Notes: generated by a model from the letters alone, not told the origin. Shown: positions 8,610 to 17,538, counted from the stretch's first letter. The stretch: DNA of 64,000 nucleotides from Bacillota bacterium (GCA_023400235.1 JAEXFI010000043.1:1-64000), one strand, 5' to 3'. Numbers and translations are program-made.

Positions 8610-9177
8610 TTGCTTTTGCCTCCTTTATTTGCCTTAAGAACCCCGCAAATGCATTGCGGAGCATTTTTTCCGTCTCCTCCTCCTGAAAAGCACAGCTATT
8701 TGTCACCAGCATTGCAGCAATGCCATGGGTGAATAACCATGTCTCCACATAAAGAAGCCGGGCATCCTCCATGCCTATTTTATTTGCTGCCGCAATCCCT
8801 GCAGCAATGGCGGCATTTTCATCCCCCTCCGTCATTTCCATAAAGTTGTTGACCTTAAAATTATTGTTCATAAAGATCATCCTGAACAGGTTAGGCTCCT
8901 CTTTGGCAAAGCTTATGTAGGCCATACCAATACTTAAAAAAATACTTTCACCATTAATGCGGCCTTGGACATACTCGTTATAGAAGCCCTCCACATAAGA
9001 GAATAAATCCCTTTTCAATTCTGCCATATCCTTATAAACACGGAATATGGGCTGGGTTGAACAGCCCAGCAGCAGAGCCAGGCTGCGGGCATTTATGTAT
9101 TCCCAGCCTTTTTCCCTGGTTAGGGAAAATGCTGCCTCTATTATGTTCTCCTTAAAAATTTTTATTTTTGGCGGCAT
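8602..9177 (-). CDS. TetR/AcrR family transcriptional regulator
   Basis: Repressor-like protein of 191 residues. The N-terminal helix-turn-helix spans about residues 8-55 (ENIIEAAFSLTREKGWEYIN, then LALLLGCSTQPIFRVYKDMAEL), with a helical ligand-binding C-terminal part that fits a TetR_C effector domain. Shine-Dalgarno GGAGG is 8 bases before the ATG. A near-perfect 34-bp palindrome lies 17 bases upstream of the start, which implies autoregulation of the TetR-CPBP pair. The ligand is not predictable. An apparent tandem arrangement with a membrane protease is common for genes responding to membrane-active compounds, but that link is inference. Confidence 0.88.
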   Translation of the reverse strand: MPPKIKIFKENIIEAAFSLTREKGWEYINARSLALLLGCSTQPIFRVYKDMAELKRDLFSYVEGFYNEYVQGRINGESIFLSIGMAYISFAKEEPNLFRMIFMNNNFKVNNFMEMTEGDENAAIAAGIAAANKIGMEDARLLYVETWLFTHGIAAMLVTNSCAFQEEETEKMLRNAFAGFLRQIKEAKANE

Positions 9178-9193
9178 TGCGATGACCTCCCAT

Positions 9194-9227
9194 AAAATAA
9201 CACTTGTTATATAACATATGTTATTTT
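9194..9227. promoter_or_regulatory. TetR operator (34-bp palindrome)
   Basis: AAAATAACA and TGTTATTTT arms flank a perfect TGTTATATAACA core (9205-9216); the whole 34 bases are self-complementary apart from two paired positions. It sits just upstream of the TetR ribosome site, where a bound dimer or pair of dimers would shut off the operon. The two nested half-site pairs suggest that two dimers may bind. Confidence 0.75.
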
Positions 9228-9325
9228 ATTATTTGTATTTTGTCAAGGTTTGGCTACTTCATTTATATTACGCCGGATTAACCGGAGTTTATTATCAGCT
9301 CTTGTTAATAAAGTCGATTAGCCCC

Positions 9326-9367
9326 AAAAGCGGCGGGCAGTAAATTCACTGCCCGCCGCTTTTTTTA
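9326..9367. terminator. Strong intrinsic terminator hairpin
   Basis: AGCGGCGGGCAGT (9329-9341) and ACTGCCCGCCGCT (9348-9360) form a perfect 13-bp GC-rich stem with a 6-base loop, extended by AAAA/TTTT. It ends the xylanase transcript, about 55 bases past its stop. The longer T run (seven) is on the plus strand; on the minus strand there are four, so it may act in both directions and also insulate the TetR promoter. Confidence 0.85.
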
Positions 9368-9417
9368 CAAAATCAGAAGTATTTTATTGTTTAAACCTTT
9401 ATTAACTTTTTTACACA

Positions 9418-10686
9418 TTACACGGGCAACTTAGTTATAATTCCCAGCAGATATTGCTTCATAATGGCAAAATCCAGTGAATCTACTGTTCCGCTGGAAT
9501 TAAGATCTGCTGCAGCCATACCGTTTTCAGCCGGGAATTTGGTTATTGAGCCCAGCAGGTATTGCTTCATAAGTGAATAATCTACAGCGTCCACACTTCC
9601 GCTTCCGTCAACATCCCCGTATACTAATGTAGGGGCCGAAGTACCCAAAGCTGCCTGCATTGCATAATAAGACGGCTTGGGATTGTAGCTTGAGTCAAAC
9701 AGCAGCGCCGCACCTCTGCCCGGGAACGTATTTGGTACCCAGGAATATTTGTCTGTGAAGCCCCATACCTGGATGGCCTTCACTGCAGGCTGTGCCATAC
9801 ACTTCTCTATGATGTTCTTGTAGTAGCTGGCCTGAGTTTGCAGTTCCGCCGATGTGGGATTGCTGGATACCCGGACATCCATCTCGGTTATATATATTTC
9901 AAGTCCTAAATCTGCAAAACGCTGTAAATTCTTGGCGAAATCATTATAGTCAATTGAATATTGTATATCCAGGTGCATCTGGAAGCCAATACCGTCTACT
10001 GGTATATTACGGCTTTTAAAATCTTTGAGCATATTATAGGCGGCGTTGGACTTATTTCCTGTATACTCAAGATTGTAGTCGTTGTATATGAGCTTTACAC
10101 TGGGGTCGGCAGCACGAGCCCGGATAAAGGCGTTCTCAATGAAGCTTTTACCCAGGGTTCTGTACCAGAAGGAATTCCTGTAGGTTCCATCGTCCTCAAA
10201 GGCTTCATTAACTACGTCCCACATGGGAACCTTGCCTTTATAGTGGGCCATAACCTTGTCGATATGATTGTTGATGGCGGACTGCATAGCGCTGGCACTG
10301 AGATTCTGTACCCAGTTCGGAGTTTGATTGTGCCATACCAACGCATGTCCATGCACTGTATAGTTATTGCTTTGAGCCCAGCTTACAAGCTTGTCCCCTT
10401 CAGAAAAATTAAAGCTGTTTTGAGAAGGCTCGGTGGCATCCCATTTCATTGCATTTTCAGCAGTTACCAGATTAAACTCGGGAGTGGCGGTGCTGAGAAA
10501 TGTAGAAGAATCAGACATTGTGGTAAAACCACTGGGAAATTCAGTTCCAACAAGAACCCTGCTTTGAACATCCTTTAACCTTTTCCCCGTGGGAGTAGCG
10601 GCATTAACAGTTGCCGAGCAAATTACAAGCGCTGTCAGAAGAACAACCAGCGTCACTGATAAGGATTTTAAACTTCTCTTTTTCAT
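9418..10686 (-). CDS. GH10 endo-1,4-beta-xylanase with type I dockerin
   Basis: Secreted cellulosomal enzyme of 422 residues. Signal peptide 1-29 (hydrophobic core, cleavage near VNA-ATP), then a single GH10 barrel (about 32-345) with acid/base Glu161 in WDVVNEAF and nucleophile Glu268 in YITEMDVR; it hydrolyses internal bonds of xylan. The C-terminus (about 356-422) is a two-repeat dockerin: DVDGSGSVDAVDYSLMKQYL and DLNSSGTVDSLDFAIMKQYL. The recognition pairs Ala-Val and Ser-Leu are closer to mesophilic C. cellulolyticum dockerins than to the Ser-Thr of C. thermocellum. AGGAGAG precedes the ATG at good spacing. No carbohydrate-binding module is present, so targeting depends on the scaffoldin. 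Confidence 0.95.
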   Translation of the reverse strand: MKKRSLKSLSVTLVVLLTALVICSATVNAATPTGKRLKDVQSRVLVGTEFPSGFTTMSDSSTFLSTATPEFNLVTAENAMKWDATEPSQNSFNFSEGDKLVSWAQSNNYTVHGHALVWHNQTPNWVQNLSASAMQSAINNHIDKVMAHYKGKVPMWDVVNEAFEDDGTYRNSFWYRTLGKSFIENAFIRARAADPSVKLIYNDYNLEYTGNKSNAAYNMLKDFKSRNIPVDGIGFQMHLDIQYSIDYNDFAKNLQRFADLGLEIYITEMDVRVSSNPTSAELQTQASYYKNIIEKCMAQPAVKAIQVWGFTDKYSWVPNTFPGRGAALLFDSSYNPKPSYYAMQAALGTSAPTLVYGDVDGSGSVDAVDYSLMKQYLLGSITKFPAENGMAAADLNSSGTVDSLDFAIMKQYLLGIITKLPV

Positions 10687-11543
10687 AAATCAACTCTCCT
10701 CTTTTTTAAAATGTTCCTGTGCAGATAATCCGCACCAGTTTAAGGGGTGACTGATTCCTTATCCTGTATTCCTGCGCCATCTATGGCTGAATTACACATC
10801 AGCAGGGAAATTACTTATCTTCCCGGTAAATATTTCTTCATAACAGTAATATCAATTGCATCTATATCTTCATCATCAAATAGTCATTTTAAGCTGGCTG
10901 AAGCTGCCTTCAAGGTCACGTTATACCGTAAGGGCTGAAACCTACCCCGTTGGCCGTGCCTGTCCATTATCGTCTATGAATAGGATAGGGTCATCATTTT
11001 GGCCCCGCTGCAAATAGATAGACTGGACTGTCAAGTTACGTATCTTTCATACCTTCACCTCGCTTTAGGTTGCTCTTTTTGTATATTCAAAGTTGAGCTT
11101 GTGCAAAGGACCTGGAAAACGGCATTCCGAATCTTTTGCTTCTCATTTTTGAAACCCAGGTTACGCTACCGGCTTTTGCTAACTTTATATGTATGACTGC
11201 AGCTTCATAACTTCATTTACAGCTTGATAATTAACCGATTCACTTTTATTGCATCATAGCAAAAAACTGCCCTTTTCACGTTAAGAGTTTTGCTCCTTGT
11301 GGTTTAAAGCAAATATACTCTTATATATAAATCAATTATACTATATTTGTCATTAATTTTAAATTTATCCATTAATTTTTTTTATAAGCTACTGCTGTTA
11401 TCAAATCCAACCATCTGCTTGTATTGTTGTTTTGGCCGATTAGTCTTAGTAACCACTCCGGTCTGGCCTTTTTACTTATTATATGTTAATATTTTTGAGG
11501 GAAGCAGTATATAAAATATGTCACATTATGAAGGCGTGAAGCG
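10687..11543. other. Gap between xylanase and GntR gene, with gene remains
   Basis: About 860 bases without an intact gene. The part nearest the xylanase holds the decayed dockerin gene listed separately. The remainder (about 11050-11540) is AT-rich and should contain the promoters of the GntR gene (rightward) and of the decayed gene (leftward). I do not see a clear hairpin terminator or a convincing -35/-10 pair. Confidence 0.4.
10815..11050 (-). pseudogene. Remnant of a dockerin-containing protein gene
   Basis: On the minus strand a frame reads DDEDIDAIDITVMKKYLPGR and stops at 10815-10817. This is the second half of a type I dockerin repeat (Ca-loop Asp pair, Ala-Ile recognition pair, F-helix MKKYL). 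Just upstream are an in-frame TGA and frameshifts, but pieces such as SIYLQRGQNDDPILFIDDNG remain open and look protein-like. At 11050 an ATG follows a good ribosome site (GAGGTGAAGGT) but its frame stops after four codons. I read this as a cellulosomal gene reduced by deletion, lying immediately upstream of the xylanase on the same strand. What catalytic domain it had cannot be told. Confidence 0.6.
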
Positions 11544-12266
11544 ATGTATATTAATAAGAAAAGCCCTATTCCGGCTTATTATCAGCTAAAGAACATAATT
11601 ATGGAAAAGATAAACAGCGGAGAGTATGCCGAAAATTCCCTCATACCATCCGAGAGAGAATTGAGCGACTCTTCAGGCATCAGCCGTATGACTGTTCGCC
11701 AGGCACTGACTCAATTGGTGCAGGAAGGTACACTGTACAGAGAAAGGGGTAAAGGTACTTTTGTTGCAAAATCCAAGATAGCACAAAAGAACATTTCCAG
11801 TTTTTCTCAAACCGTCAGGAACAAAGGAATGCAGCCTAAGACTGAAGTTCTTAAGCTTGAAAAGATAAAGGCGCCGGAAAATATTCAAAAAATGCTGGAG
11901 CTGGAAGATAACGACCTGGTCTATAATGTGAAGCGTTTAAGATTTGCCAATGACGTACCCGTGGCAATAGAAGAGAATTTCATACCGGAAAAATACTGCC
12001 CACAACTGGATGCACAGGATTTGACAGGCTCACTGTACAGGGTTCTCACTGAAGAATATTCTCATAAGATTGACTTTCTGGAAAATGTCATTGAGGCTGG
12101 CAAAGCTTCTGTTGAAGACAGGGAGCTTCTTAAAATTGCCTCTGATACTCCTGTTTTAAAAGTAAGTGCCGTTGTTCATACTGATTCCGACCTGAAATTA
12201 TTTTATGAAAACTCTAAGTACCGCTCTGACGAATATAAATACAATGTACTGGTTTACAATAATTAA
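11544..12266 (+). CDS. GntR/HutC-family regulator with UTRA domain (NagR/DasR-like)
   Basis: Transcription regulator of 240 residues. The winged HTH is at about 8-72 (PAYYQLKNIIMEKINSGEY, LIPSERELSDSSGISRMTVR, GTLYRERGKGTFVAK), followed by a UTRA effector domain (about 90-235) that binds sugar phosphates in this subfamily. The N-terminal pattern with PIPAYYQLK and the neighbours (a NagB-II-like protein and a PIG-L deacetylase) fit a regulator of N-acetylglucosamine use, as in B. subtilis NagR. The ribosome site is weak (GAAGGCG). A candidate site resembling the NagR/DasR consensus lies directly downstream, before the next gene. The effector is inferred, not shown. Confidence 0.88.
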   Translation: MYINKKSPIPAYYQLKNIIMEKINSGEYAENSLIPSERELSDSSGISRMTVRQALTQLVQEGTLYRERGKGTFVAKSKIAQKNISSFSQTVRNKGMQPKTEVLKLEKIKAPENIQKMLELEDNDLVYNVKRLRFANDVPVAIEENFIPEKYCPQLDAQDLTGSLYRVLTEEYSHKIDFLENVIEAGKASVEDRELLKIASDTPVLKVSAVVHTDSDLKLFYENSKYRSDEYKYNVLVYNN

Positions 12267-12309
12267 AATCAGCTTGACTTTATAGTGGTCAGGTGCTAAA
12301 TTATAATTA

Positions 12310-12327
12310 ACTGGTATATACAACTAT
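12310..12327. promoter_or_regulatory. Candidate NagR/DasR-type operator
   Basis: ACTGGTATATACAACTAT, a partial palindrome around GTATATAC, resembles the TGGTATAGACCA type of site bound by HutC-subfamily GlcNAc regulators. It lies in the 106-base gap between the GntR gene and the SIS gene, so the regulator could control the downstream pair. Symmetry is imperfect outside the 8-bp core. Confidence 0.35.
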
Positions 12328-12372
12328 ACATATATATAATTATAATTAATTTGAAGATTGCGAGGAATGGTT

Positions 12373-13413
12373 ATGACAAAAATGTGGGAAGAAATACTGG
12401 AACAGCCGATTGTACTGGAGAGGTGCAGGAGTTCCAGCGAAGCTGTTGTTTCAAGCATAGCGGAACACCTGAAAAAGCAAAATATTGACTCTGTTGTGAT
12501 TGCAGCCAGAGGTACTTCAGATCATGCAGGAGTATATGCAAAATATATTATTGAATACGCTATGGAAATACCCGTGGCACTTGCTGCTCCTTCGATATTT
12601 ACCACTTACGGCAGGAGCCTGAATATGAAGAACAGCCTGGTAATAGGGATATCCCAGTCCGGCAAGGCAGCGGACGTGCTGGAGGTTATAAAAAGTGCAA
12701 ACAAGTGCGGAGCAACCACCGTCAGCATAACTAATGACACCCAGTCTCCCCTTGCCGCAGAAGCAAACTTTCATCTCTACTGCAATGCGGGTCTTGAAAA
12801 AAGCGTTGCTGCAACTAAAACCTTTACCTCACAGCTGTATCTCATAGCCCTGCTGGTTGCAGCCTGGTCCGGCAATGAGGATATGAAGAGGGAGCTGTCC
12901 CTTATTCCTCAGAATATAACCCATATCCTTGAAACTTCTGCCCAGCACATTAAAAACAAGGCAGAACGATACCTGTACATGAATGAATGCTTTATTCTTA
13001 CCAGAGGTATGAACTATTCAATTGCTCTGGAAGCAGCCCTGAAAATCCAGGAAACCTCATATGTCCGCGCAAAAGCCTATGCAGTATCTGATTTTCATCA
13101 CGGTCCCTTTGCCATGATTGACAAGGATATGCCGGTCTTTGTATATGCACCTGAAGGACCTGCCTTAGCGGATATCGTTGAGATGATTAATAAACTGAAG
13201 GAATGCCAGGCCGAAATTATAGTTATTTCCAATAATAAAGAGGTGCTGGCAATGGGCAACTGCTCCTTCGAAATTCCACAAACCCGGAACGACATGGTAT
13301 CCCCTTTTTATAATGTAGTTATAGCCCAGATGTTTGCCTGCAGCCTGTCGCTTACAAAAGGCTTGAACCCGGACAGTCCCAGAGGTCTTAACAAAGTGAC
13401 AATTACTAAGTAA
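12373..13413 (+). CDS. SIS-domain protein, predicted glucosamine-6-phosphate deaminase (NagB-II type)
   Basis: Cytoplasmic protein of 346 residues with two SIS domains, equivalent to the isomerase half of GlmS but lacking the glutaminase domain. Family marks: opening TKMWEEILEQP, the phosphosugar-binding AARGTSDHAG and GISQSGKAADVLE, SVAATKTFTSQ, and ETSYVRAKAYAVSDFHHGP near the end of the second domain. NagB-II proteins convert GlcN-6-phosphate to Fru-6-phosphate and ammonia; AgaS-like deaminases are the alternative. Start at 12373 (MTKMWEE) from GAGGAA spaced 5 bases before it. It follows a GlcNAc-type regulator and precedes a deacetylase, which supports an amino-sugar role. Confidence 0.82.
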   Translation: MTKMWEEILEQPIVLERCRSSSEAVVSSIAEHLKKQNIDSVVIAARGTSDHAGVYAKYIIEYAMEIPVALAAPSIFTTYGRSLNMKNSLVIGISQSGKAADVLEVIKSANKCGATTVSITNDTQSPLAAEANFHLYCNAGLEKSVAATKTFTSQLYLIALLVAAWSGNEDMKRELSLIPQNITHILETSAQHIKNKAERYLYMNECFILTRGMNYSIALEAALKIQETSYVRAKAYAVSDFHHGPFAMIDKDMPVFVYAPEGPALADIVEMINKLKECQAEIIVISNNKEVLAMGNCSFEIPQTRNDMVSPFYNVVIAQMFACSLSLTKGLNPDSPRGLNKVTITK

Positions 13414-13554
13414 AAAATTACAAAGCGAAATTTAAAAGGGCTTTCTCTGACGGATGAGGTATAATAAAAGCGGGCCGGTCATAAAGCCGCTGGTAATTGG
13501 CTTGCTTCTGAAGTCTGCCGGGCATTTCACAATACATACTGGAGAGTGATATAA

Positions 13555-14403
13555 ATGAAACTTAAAAATAAAGGTGCTGAATTTTACATCCCGGATAACA
13601 GACAACCGGATGAAGCTGTCAGCAGAACTACACATATGGCAATCGCCGCACATCAGGACGATATTGAATTTATGGCCCAGGATGGTATTCTCGAATGCTT
13701 TGGCAAGGAGGATAAATGGTTTTATTCCGTAGTTGTAACCAATGGCGCCGGCAGCCCAAGGAACGGCCTGTATGCGGAATATACCGATGAACAGATGCAG
13801 GCAGTCCGAAAGCTGGAACAGAAAAAGGCTGCCTTTATAGGTGAATATGGAGCTCTGGCACTGCTTGACTATCCCAGCGGGGAGGTCAAGGACCCTAAAA
13901 ATACAGAGCTAGTCAACGAGCTAAAGGACATGATTTCTGCTGCCAGGCCAAAGGTTATCTATACTCACAACCTTGCAGACAAGCACGACACCCATTTAGG
14001 TGTGGCTGCAAAGGTTATCCGCGCCATAAGAGAGCTGCCTGCGGAGGTCCGGCCCGAAAAGCTGTATGGCTGTGAAGTATGGAGAAGCCTTGACTGGGTC
14101 AATGATGAAGAAAAACTGGTCTTTGATGTTTCAGCTCACCCAAATATAGCCGCCTCCCTGCTGGGTGTATTTGACTCACAGATATGCGGCGGAAAGAGAT
14201 ATGACCTGGCCACCACAGGCAGAAGGCTGTCCAACGCCACCTACTATGCTTCGCACGGAACAGATATGGCCTCTTCTCTTATGTATGCAATGGATTTGAC
14301 TCCTTTGCTTCAGAATCCCAGCCTGGACATAATGGATTATATCTCAGGATATATTGACAGGTTTAAGGTGGATGTTAAAGACAGACTTTCCAAGGTGCTT
14401 TAG
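13555..14403 (+). CDS. PIG-L family N-acetyl-sugar deacetylase
   Basis: Zinc-dependent deacetylase of 282 residues in the LmbE/PIG-L family, which remove acetyl groups from GlcNAc-containing compounds. The zinc motif AHQDD is at 32-36 and the third ligand region is THNLADKHDTH near 140. No signal peptide, so it acts on an imported or intracellular sugar. GGAGAG precedes the ATG by 8 bases. It lies 140 bases after the NagB-II-like gene; a TATAAT at 13460 hints at a separate promoter but its -35 is poor. Together with the deaminase it could turn an acetylated amino sugar into Fru-6-phosphate precursors. No classical NagA is present in the window, so this protein may fill that role, as inference. 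Confidence 0.85.
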   Translation: MKLKNKGAEFYIPDNRQPDEAVSRTTHMAIAAHQDDIEFMAQDGILECFGKEDKWFYSVVVTNGAGSPRNGLYAEYTDEQMQAVRKLEQKKAAFIGEYGALALLDYPSGEVKDPKNTELVNELKDMISAARPKVIYTHNLADKHDTHLGVAAKVIRAIRELPAEVRPEKLYGCEVWRSLDWVNDEEKLVFDVSAHPNIAASLLGVFDSQICGGKRYDLATTGRRLSNATYYASHGTDMASSLMYAMDLTPLLQNPSLDIMDYISGYIDRFKVDVKDRLSKVL

Positions 14404-14446
14404 CTTAAACTGCAGTCTGAATTAAAGTATAGTAAAGTCGGAAATG

Positions 14447-16576
14447 CTACTTACTCCCGGATTGAATAAACATAGATAGCTCTTCCTTTAATAATTTTTT
14501 TAATTTTATATTTGATGATTCAGAGTAATTTTGGTTTCTATCATAATAGACATAAAAAAGATTTATTTGTTGAGATATACTTAAATCCTTTTCTAATGAT
14601 ACACTTCTAAAATTTAAGGGGTTATTCTTAAAAAGGATGAAAGTATTATCTGGGTCTAATCGTTTTAATTTACTATTACCATTTACCCAAATAACATTAT
14701 CAAATCCTATTTCAGAAAATCTACTATTCCAGCTTTCCGGAAAATAACCATATTTATCAGCAACTCCATGGACAGCTACGTTTTTTAGTAAATCAAAAAG
14801 TCTCAATTTTTCACTATCAGAAAGGTCACTAAAAAAAATGCAATACTCCGCATAAGATTTCCAAACACTTTTTCTATAGTTTCTAGAAAAGTATTCAGTT
14901 AATAAAGAAAAACAGTCAGACTCGTCTTTTATTGACAGACAAAATAGATAACATTGCTTAAAAATAGATACTATATCACTATCGTTTGTCCTAAAATAAA
15001 AATTATTTGCAAATTTAAAAAGCTTAGGCTCTTCATTTTCCTTAATCATTGTTTCCCATGAGATTATATTAGTCATAACATCTTCGTACTTACTTTCATC
15101 AGAACCAGTAAGCTTTAGCAAATGCTTTATACTTTTTTTCAATAAATCTACAATTAGGTAATTAGAATAGTAAACAACCTTGTGATGTGAGTAAATCCAT
15201 TGATATTCATAGTTTCTTGCTGAAACTACATTTTGTATGACACTTAGAGAACTTTTATGGAAACCCAGTTCACATTTTAATGTTCCACCCGCACTTACAT
15301 AATTCCCCAAGAGTTCTCCTGTAAATAAGCCAGTAAGCAGACCTTCAACATAAGTCGCTGGAAATCTAATTGATGCGCACTTCACATTAATTGTACCATT
15401 AAAATATGAATCAGCATTAATATTTCTGGCTTCAATATTTAACTTTTTCTCAGATATTACATCAAGCTCAACATAGGCGATATCATTTGACTTTACAATT
15501 CTATCATAATTAACTCCATTAACTTTAAAAATTTTCATATCATTTTTTGAGATTGCATAGTCTTCTTTGAATTTCAAATTACCAACAAGAGATAGTTTTC
15601 CAGACATTTCTCCTGAAAATTCTTCTATTGTAACTTCCCCTTTGCATAAGGCATTTATATTGGCTTTTCTATTTGATTGACAAACTAAAATACCATTTAG
15701 AATATTGGTATGAATTTCAGTATTAATAGGTGTGTTATTAAATACCGTTCGTTCAACTATTGTCAAGGAACTTAATAATCTATCTACATCAACTGCCATA
15801 TTATCAATTCCGGAAAGTTTGGAATCACGAATTATGTAGTCAAGTGAATCTACATCAATAGATTTAGAATTTAATAAAGCAATAAAGCAATTCTTAATTT
15901 GATTTTCCCTTGTATAACCTTGATATGTACATCCGATAATCATTCTGCAAATAAACTCTAACGCATCTTGAGTGTTATTAAAATCTGGGTAGTCTTTTTC
16001 AATTATTTCTTCTATTTTGTCGGCAAATTCAGTACAAACAACAAGCGCACTCATTCGTTCATGTTCACTTCCGGGATTTTGGCTTTCAAAATCTTCAATA
16101 AATTCAGTAGTGTTAAGATATTGTTTTAACTTATCAACTAAGGTGGCTTTACTTGAACTATTCATTTCTTGTTCATATATAAATTCTAAAGTATGCGAAA
16201 AAGGCGCATGCCCACTATCATGTAGTAAACATGCAATTAAAAACAAGGTTCCGCACATATGCCAAAAACTGCTATTCTTAGTCTTATCTGAAAAAACATT
16301 GAAATGGTTCCGCTTTTCATCTTTGTTATGTGAATAATATTCTTCAACATTATTTTTAAAATTTTCAAAAGCTTTTTGTCCAAGATAAAATGTCCCTAAT
16401 GAATGAATAAACCTATCATGTCTTGCAGAAGGATATAAAGTTCGCATTCCTGTTTGTTCAATAAATCTAAGTCTTTGAAATATTTCTGTATCAATAAAAT
16501 ATTTAACAAAACTTTTCGGAACTTTTATATATCCATGTACATTATCACGAAATACTTTATCTCCCCCGTGTGCCAT
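14447..16576 (-). CDS. HD-domain phosphohydrolase with inserted beta-rich domain
   Basis: Protein of 709 residues in the dGTPase/SAMHD1-like HD superfamily. The N-terminus DNVHGYIKVP and the ligand motifs RHDRFIHSLG (52-61), LLHDSGHAPFSHTLE (117-131) and DVDSLDYIIRDS (241-252) give the complete metal site, so it is probably an active nucleotide phosphohydrolase. Between about residues 305 and 435 a Gly/Ser- and beta-strand-rich stretch interrupts the fold; helices resume at GFHKSSLSVIQNVVSARNYE. The last 230 residues match nothing I recognise. AAGGTGG precedes the ATG at 8 bases. Codon use is markedly more AT-rich than in the flanking genes, suggesting transfer. Converges on the PIG-L gene. 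A defence role is possible but unproven. Confidence 0.75.
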   Translation of the reverse strand: MAHGGDKVFRDNVHGYIKVPKSFVKYFIDTEIFQRLRFIEQTGMRTLYPSARHDRFIHSLGTFYLGQKAFENFKNNVEEYYSHNKDEKRNHFNVFSDKTKNSSFWHMCGTLFLIACLLHDSGHAPFSHTLEFIYEQEMNSSSKATLVDKLKQYLNTTEFIEDFESQNPGSEHERMSALVVCTEFADKIEEIIEKDYPDFNNTQDALEFICRMIIGCTYQGYTRENQIKNCFIALLNSKSIDVDSLDYIIRDSKLSGIDNMAVDVDRLLSSLTIVERTVFNNTPINTEIHTNILNGILVCQSNRKANINALCKGEVTIEEFSGEMSGKLSLVGNLKFKEDYAISKNDMKIFKVNGVNYDRIVKSNDIAYVELDVISEKKLNIEARNINADSYFNGTINVKCASIRFPATYVEGLLTGLFTGELLGNYVSAGGTLKCELGFHKSSLSVIQNVVSARNYEYQWIYSHHKVVYYSNYLIVDLLKKSIKHLLKLTGSDESKYEDVMTNIISWETMIKENEEPKLFKFANNFYFRTNDSDIVSIFKQCYLFCLSIKDESDCFSLLTEYFSRNYRKSVWKSYAEYCIFFSDLSDSEKLRLFDLLKNVAVHGVADKYGYFPESWNSRFSEIGFDNVIWVNGNSKLKRLDPDNTFILFKNNPLNFRSVSLEKDLSISQQINLFYVYYDRNQNYSESSNIKLKKLLKEELSMFIQSGSK

Positions 16577-16593
16577 GATGTCACCACCTTATA

Positions 16594-17049
16594 TTAGTTA
16601 TAGCTTTCTGCTGTATTTTTTAACAAATCAACTATTTCTTTGCTATAACGGGCATTAAAATAAACCAAGTTAATATCATTATTTTTGTAGATTTTGTCAC
16701 CGAATTTTCTAAATTCATAGTTATACCTTGAAATAGCTTCATCTATTGATTGTTGGGAAATATTGAAATAAATGTATTCGGTTCCATCACATTTTATTTT
16801 AGACAACTCATTTTTTATTGATTGACAGTATTTCATGACATCTCGAGTTGCTACACTTGATTTTTCTTTTTGATACACTAATAAATTTGCTAAAACAACT
16901 TCAGAATTAATATAGAGACACATATTCTTATCCTCCAAATCTTTGAGTTTGAGTAAACTAAGTTGCTCTTGATTTATTTTAAACATGTCATTTTTTACAG
17001 TTTTCATGTCTTTTAAATAAAAAGCAAGGCCCCCTCTTTTCCTGAACAA
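16594..17049 (-). CDS. Small protein encoded with the HD phosphohydrolase
   Basis: About 137-151 residues, mainly charged helices with a few strands (VVLANLLVYQ, TEYIYFNISQ, INLVYFNARY). I recognise no family. It ends 17 bases before the HD gene on the same strand and has the same AT-rich codon use, so the two form one unit. The start is uncertain: TTG at 17049 follows GGGTGAG by 8 bases, whereas ATG at 17007 (MKTVKNDM) has no good ribosome site. It may be a partner or modulator of the phosphohydrolase. Confidence 0.6.
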   Translation of the reverse strand: MFRKRGGLAFYLKDMKTVKNDMFKINQEQLSLLKLKDLEDKNMCLYINSEVVLANLLVYQKEKSSVATRDVMKYCQSIKNELSKIKCDGTEYIYFNISQQSIDEAISRYNYEFRKFGDKIYKNNDINLVYFNARYSKEIVDLLKNTAESYN

Positions 17050-17538
17050 TTGAGATTCTCACCCTATTGAAATAACGCAACAATACATATTGGAAATCAG
17101 TCAGCTAAGTATTATTTATGCCCCAAAAGCTTGTTTTGAATGAAATCACGGGATGCATAAGGCATCATACAACTCCAGCACCCTCCTGCTTTGTTCGAGA
17201 TGCTGCCAGCGATGCCATCAAACATACTGAAAGAGGCCATTGCAAGAAAATGGTGAAATAAATTTGAGAATTCAAATTTTCTAACATGGAATATTCTTCA
17301 CTTTTCAATGTTCGATTCTTTATATTTCAAATTTTCATAGATTAGTTAACACTATTATTTTTGCCTAAAAATAAAGATAAAGAACAAATAAAAAACTTTT
17401 ACTTAAGTATATTAAATAAATGTTATTTTATCACAACATAGAACAACTTACAACGTTTTTATGAGGTTTTATATAATGCATTATACCTGGATTATACGGT
17501 TTGCGGGAGTGCTCACATCTTCTTCCTTCATCAAGGAC
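17050..17538. other. AT-rich gap at the edge of the HD island
   Basis: About 490 bases with no gene I can support. On the minus strand a frame of about 58 codons stops at 17112 and reads, for example, FHHFLAMASFSMFDGIAGSI then MMPYASRDFIQNKLLGHK. It is more protein-like and less AT-rich than its surroundings, has no ribosome site, and may be the broken end of an old gene, perhaps of a mobile element. The rest is very AT-rich and presumably contains the promoter of the HD operon. Confidence 0.3.

Noticed and set aside
9961..10578. Long plus-strand open frame opposite the xylanase
   Set aside because: It mirrors the GH10 coding strand, has no ribosome site and no protein-like pattern; the opposite frame has complete catalytic motifs.
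17112..17290. Possible small gene on the minus strand
   Set aside because: Open for about 58 codons and protein-like, but no start site and no recognisable family; mentioned only as possible remains.
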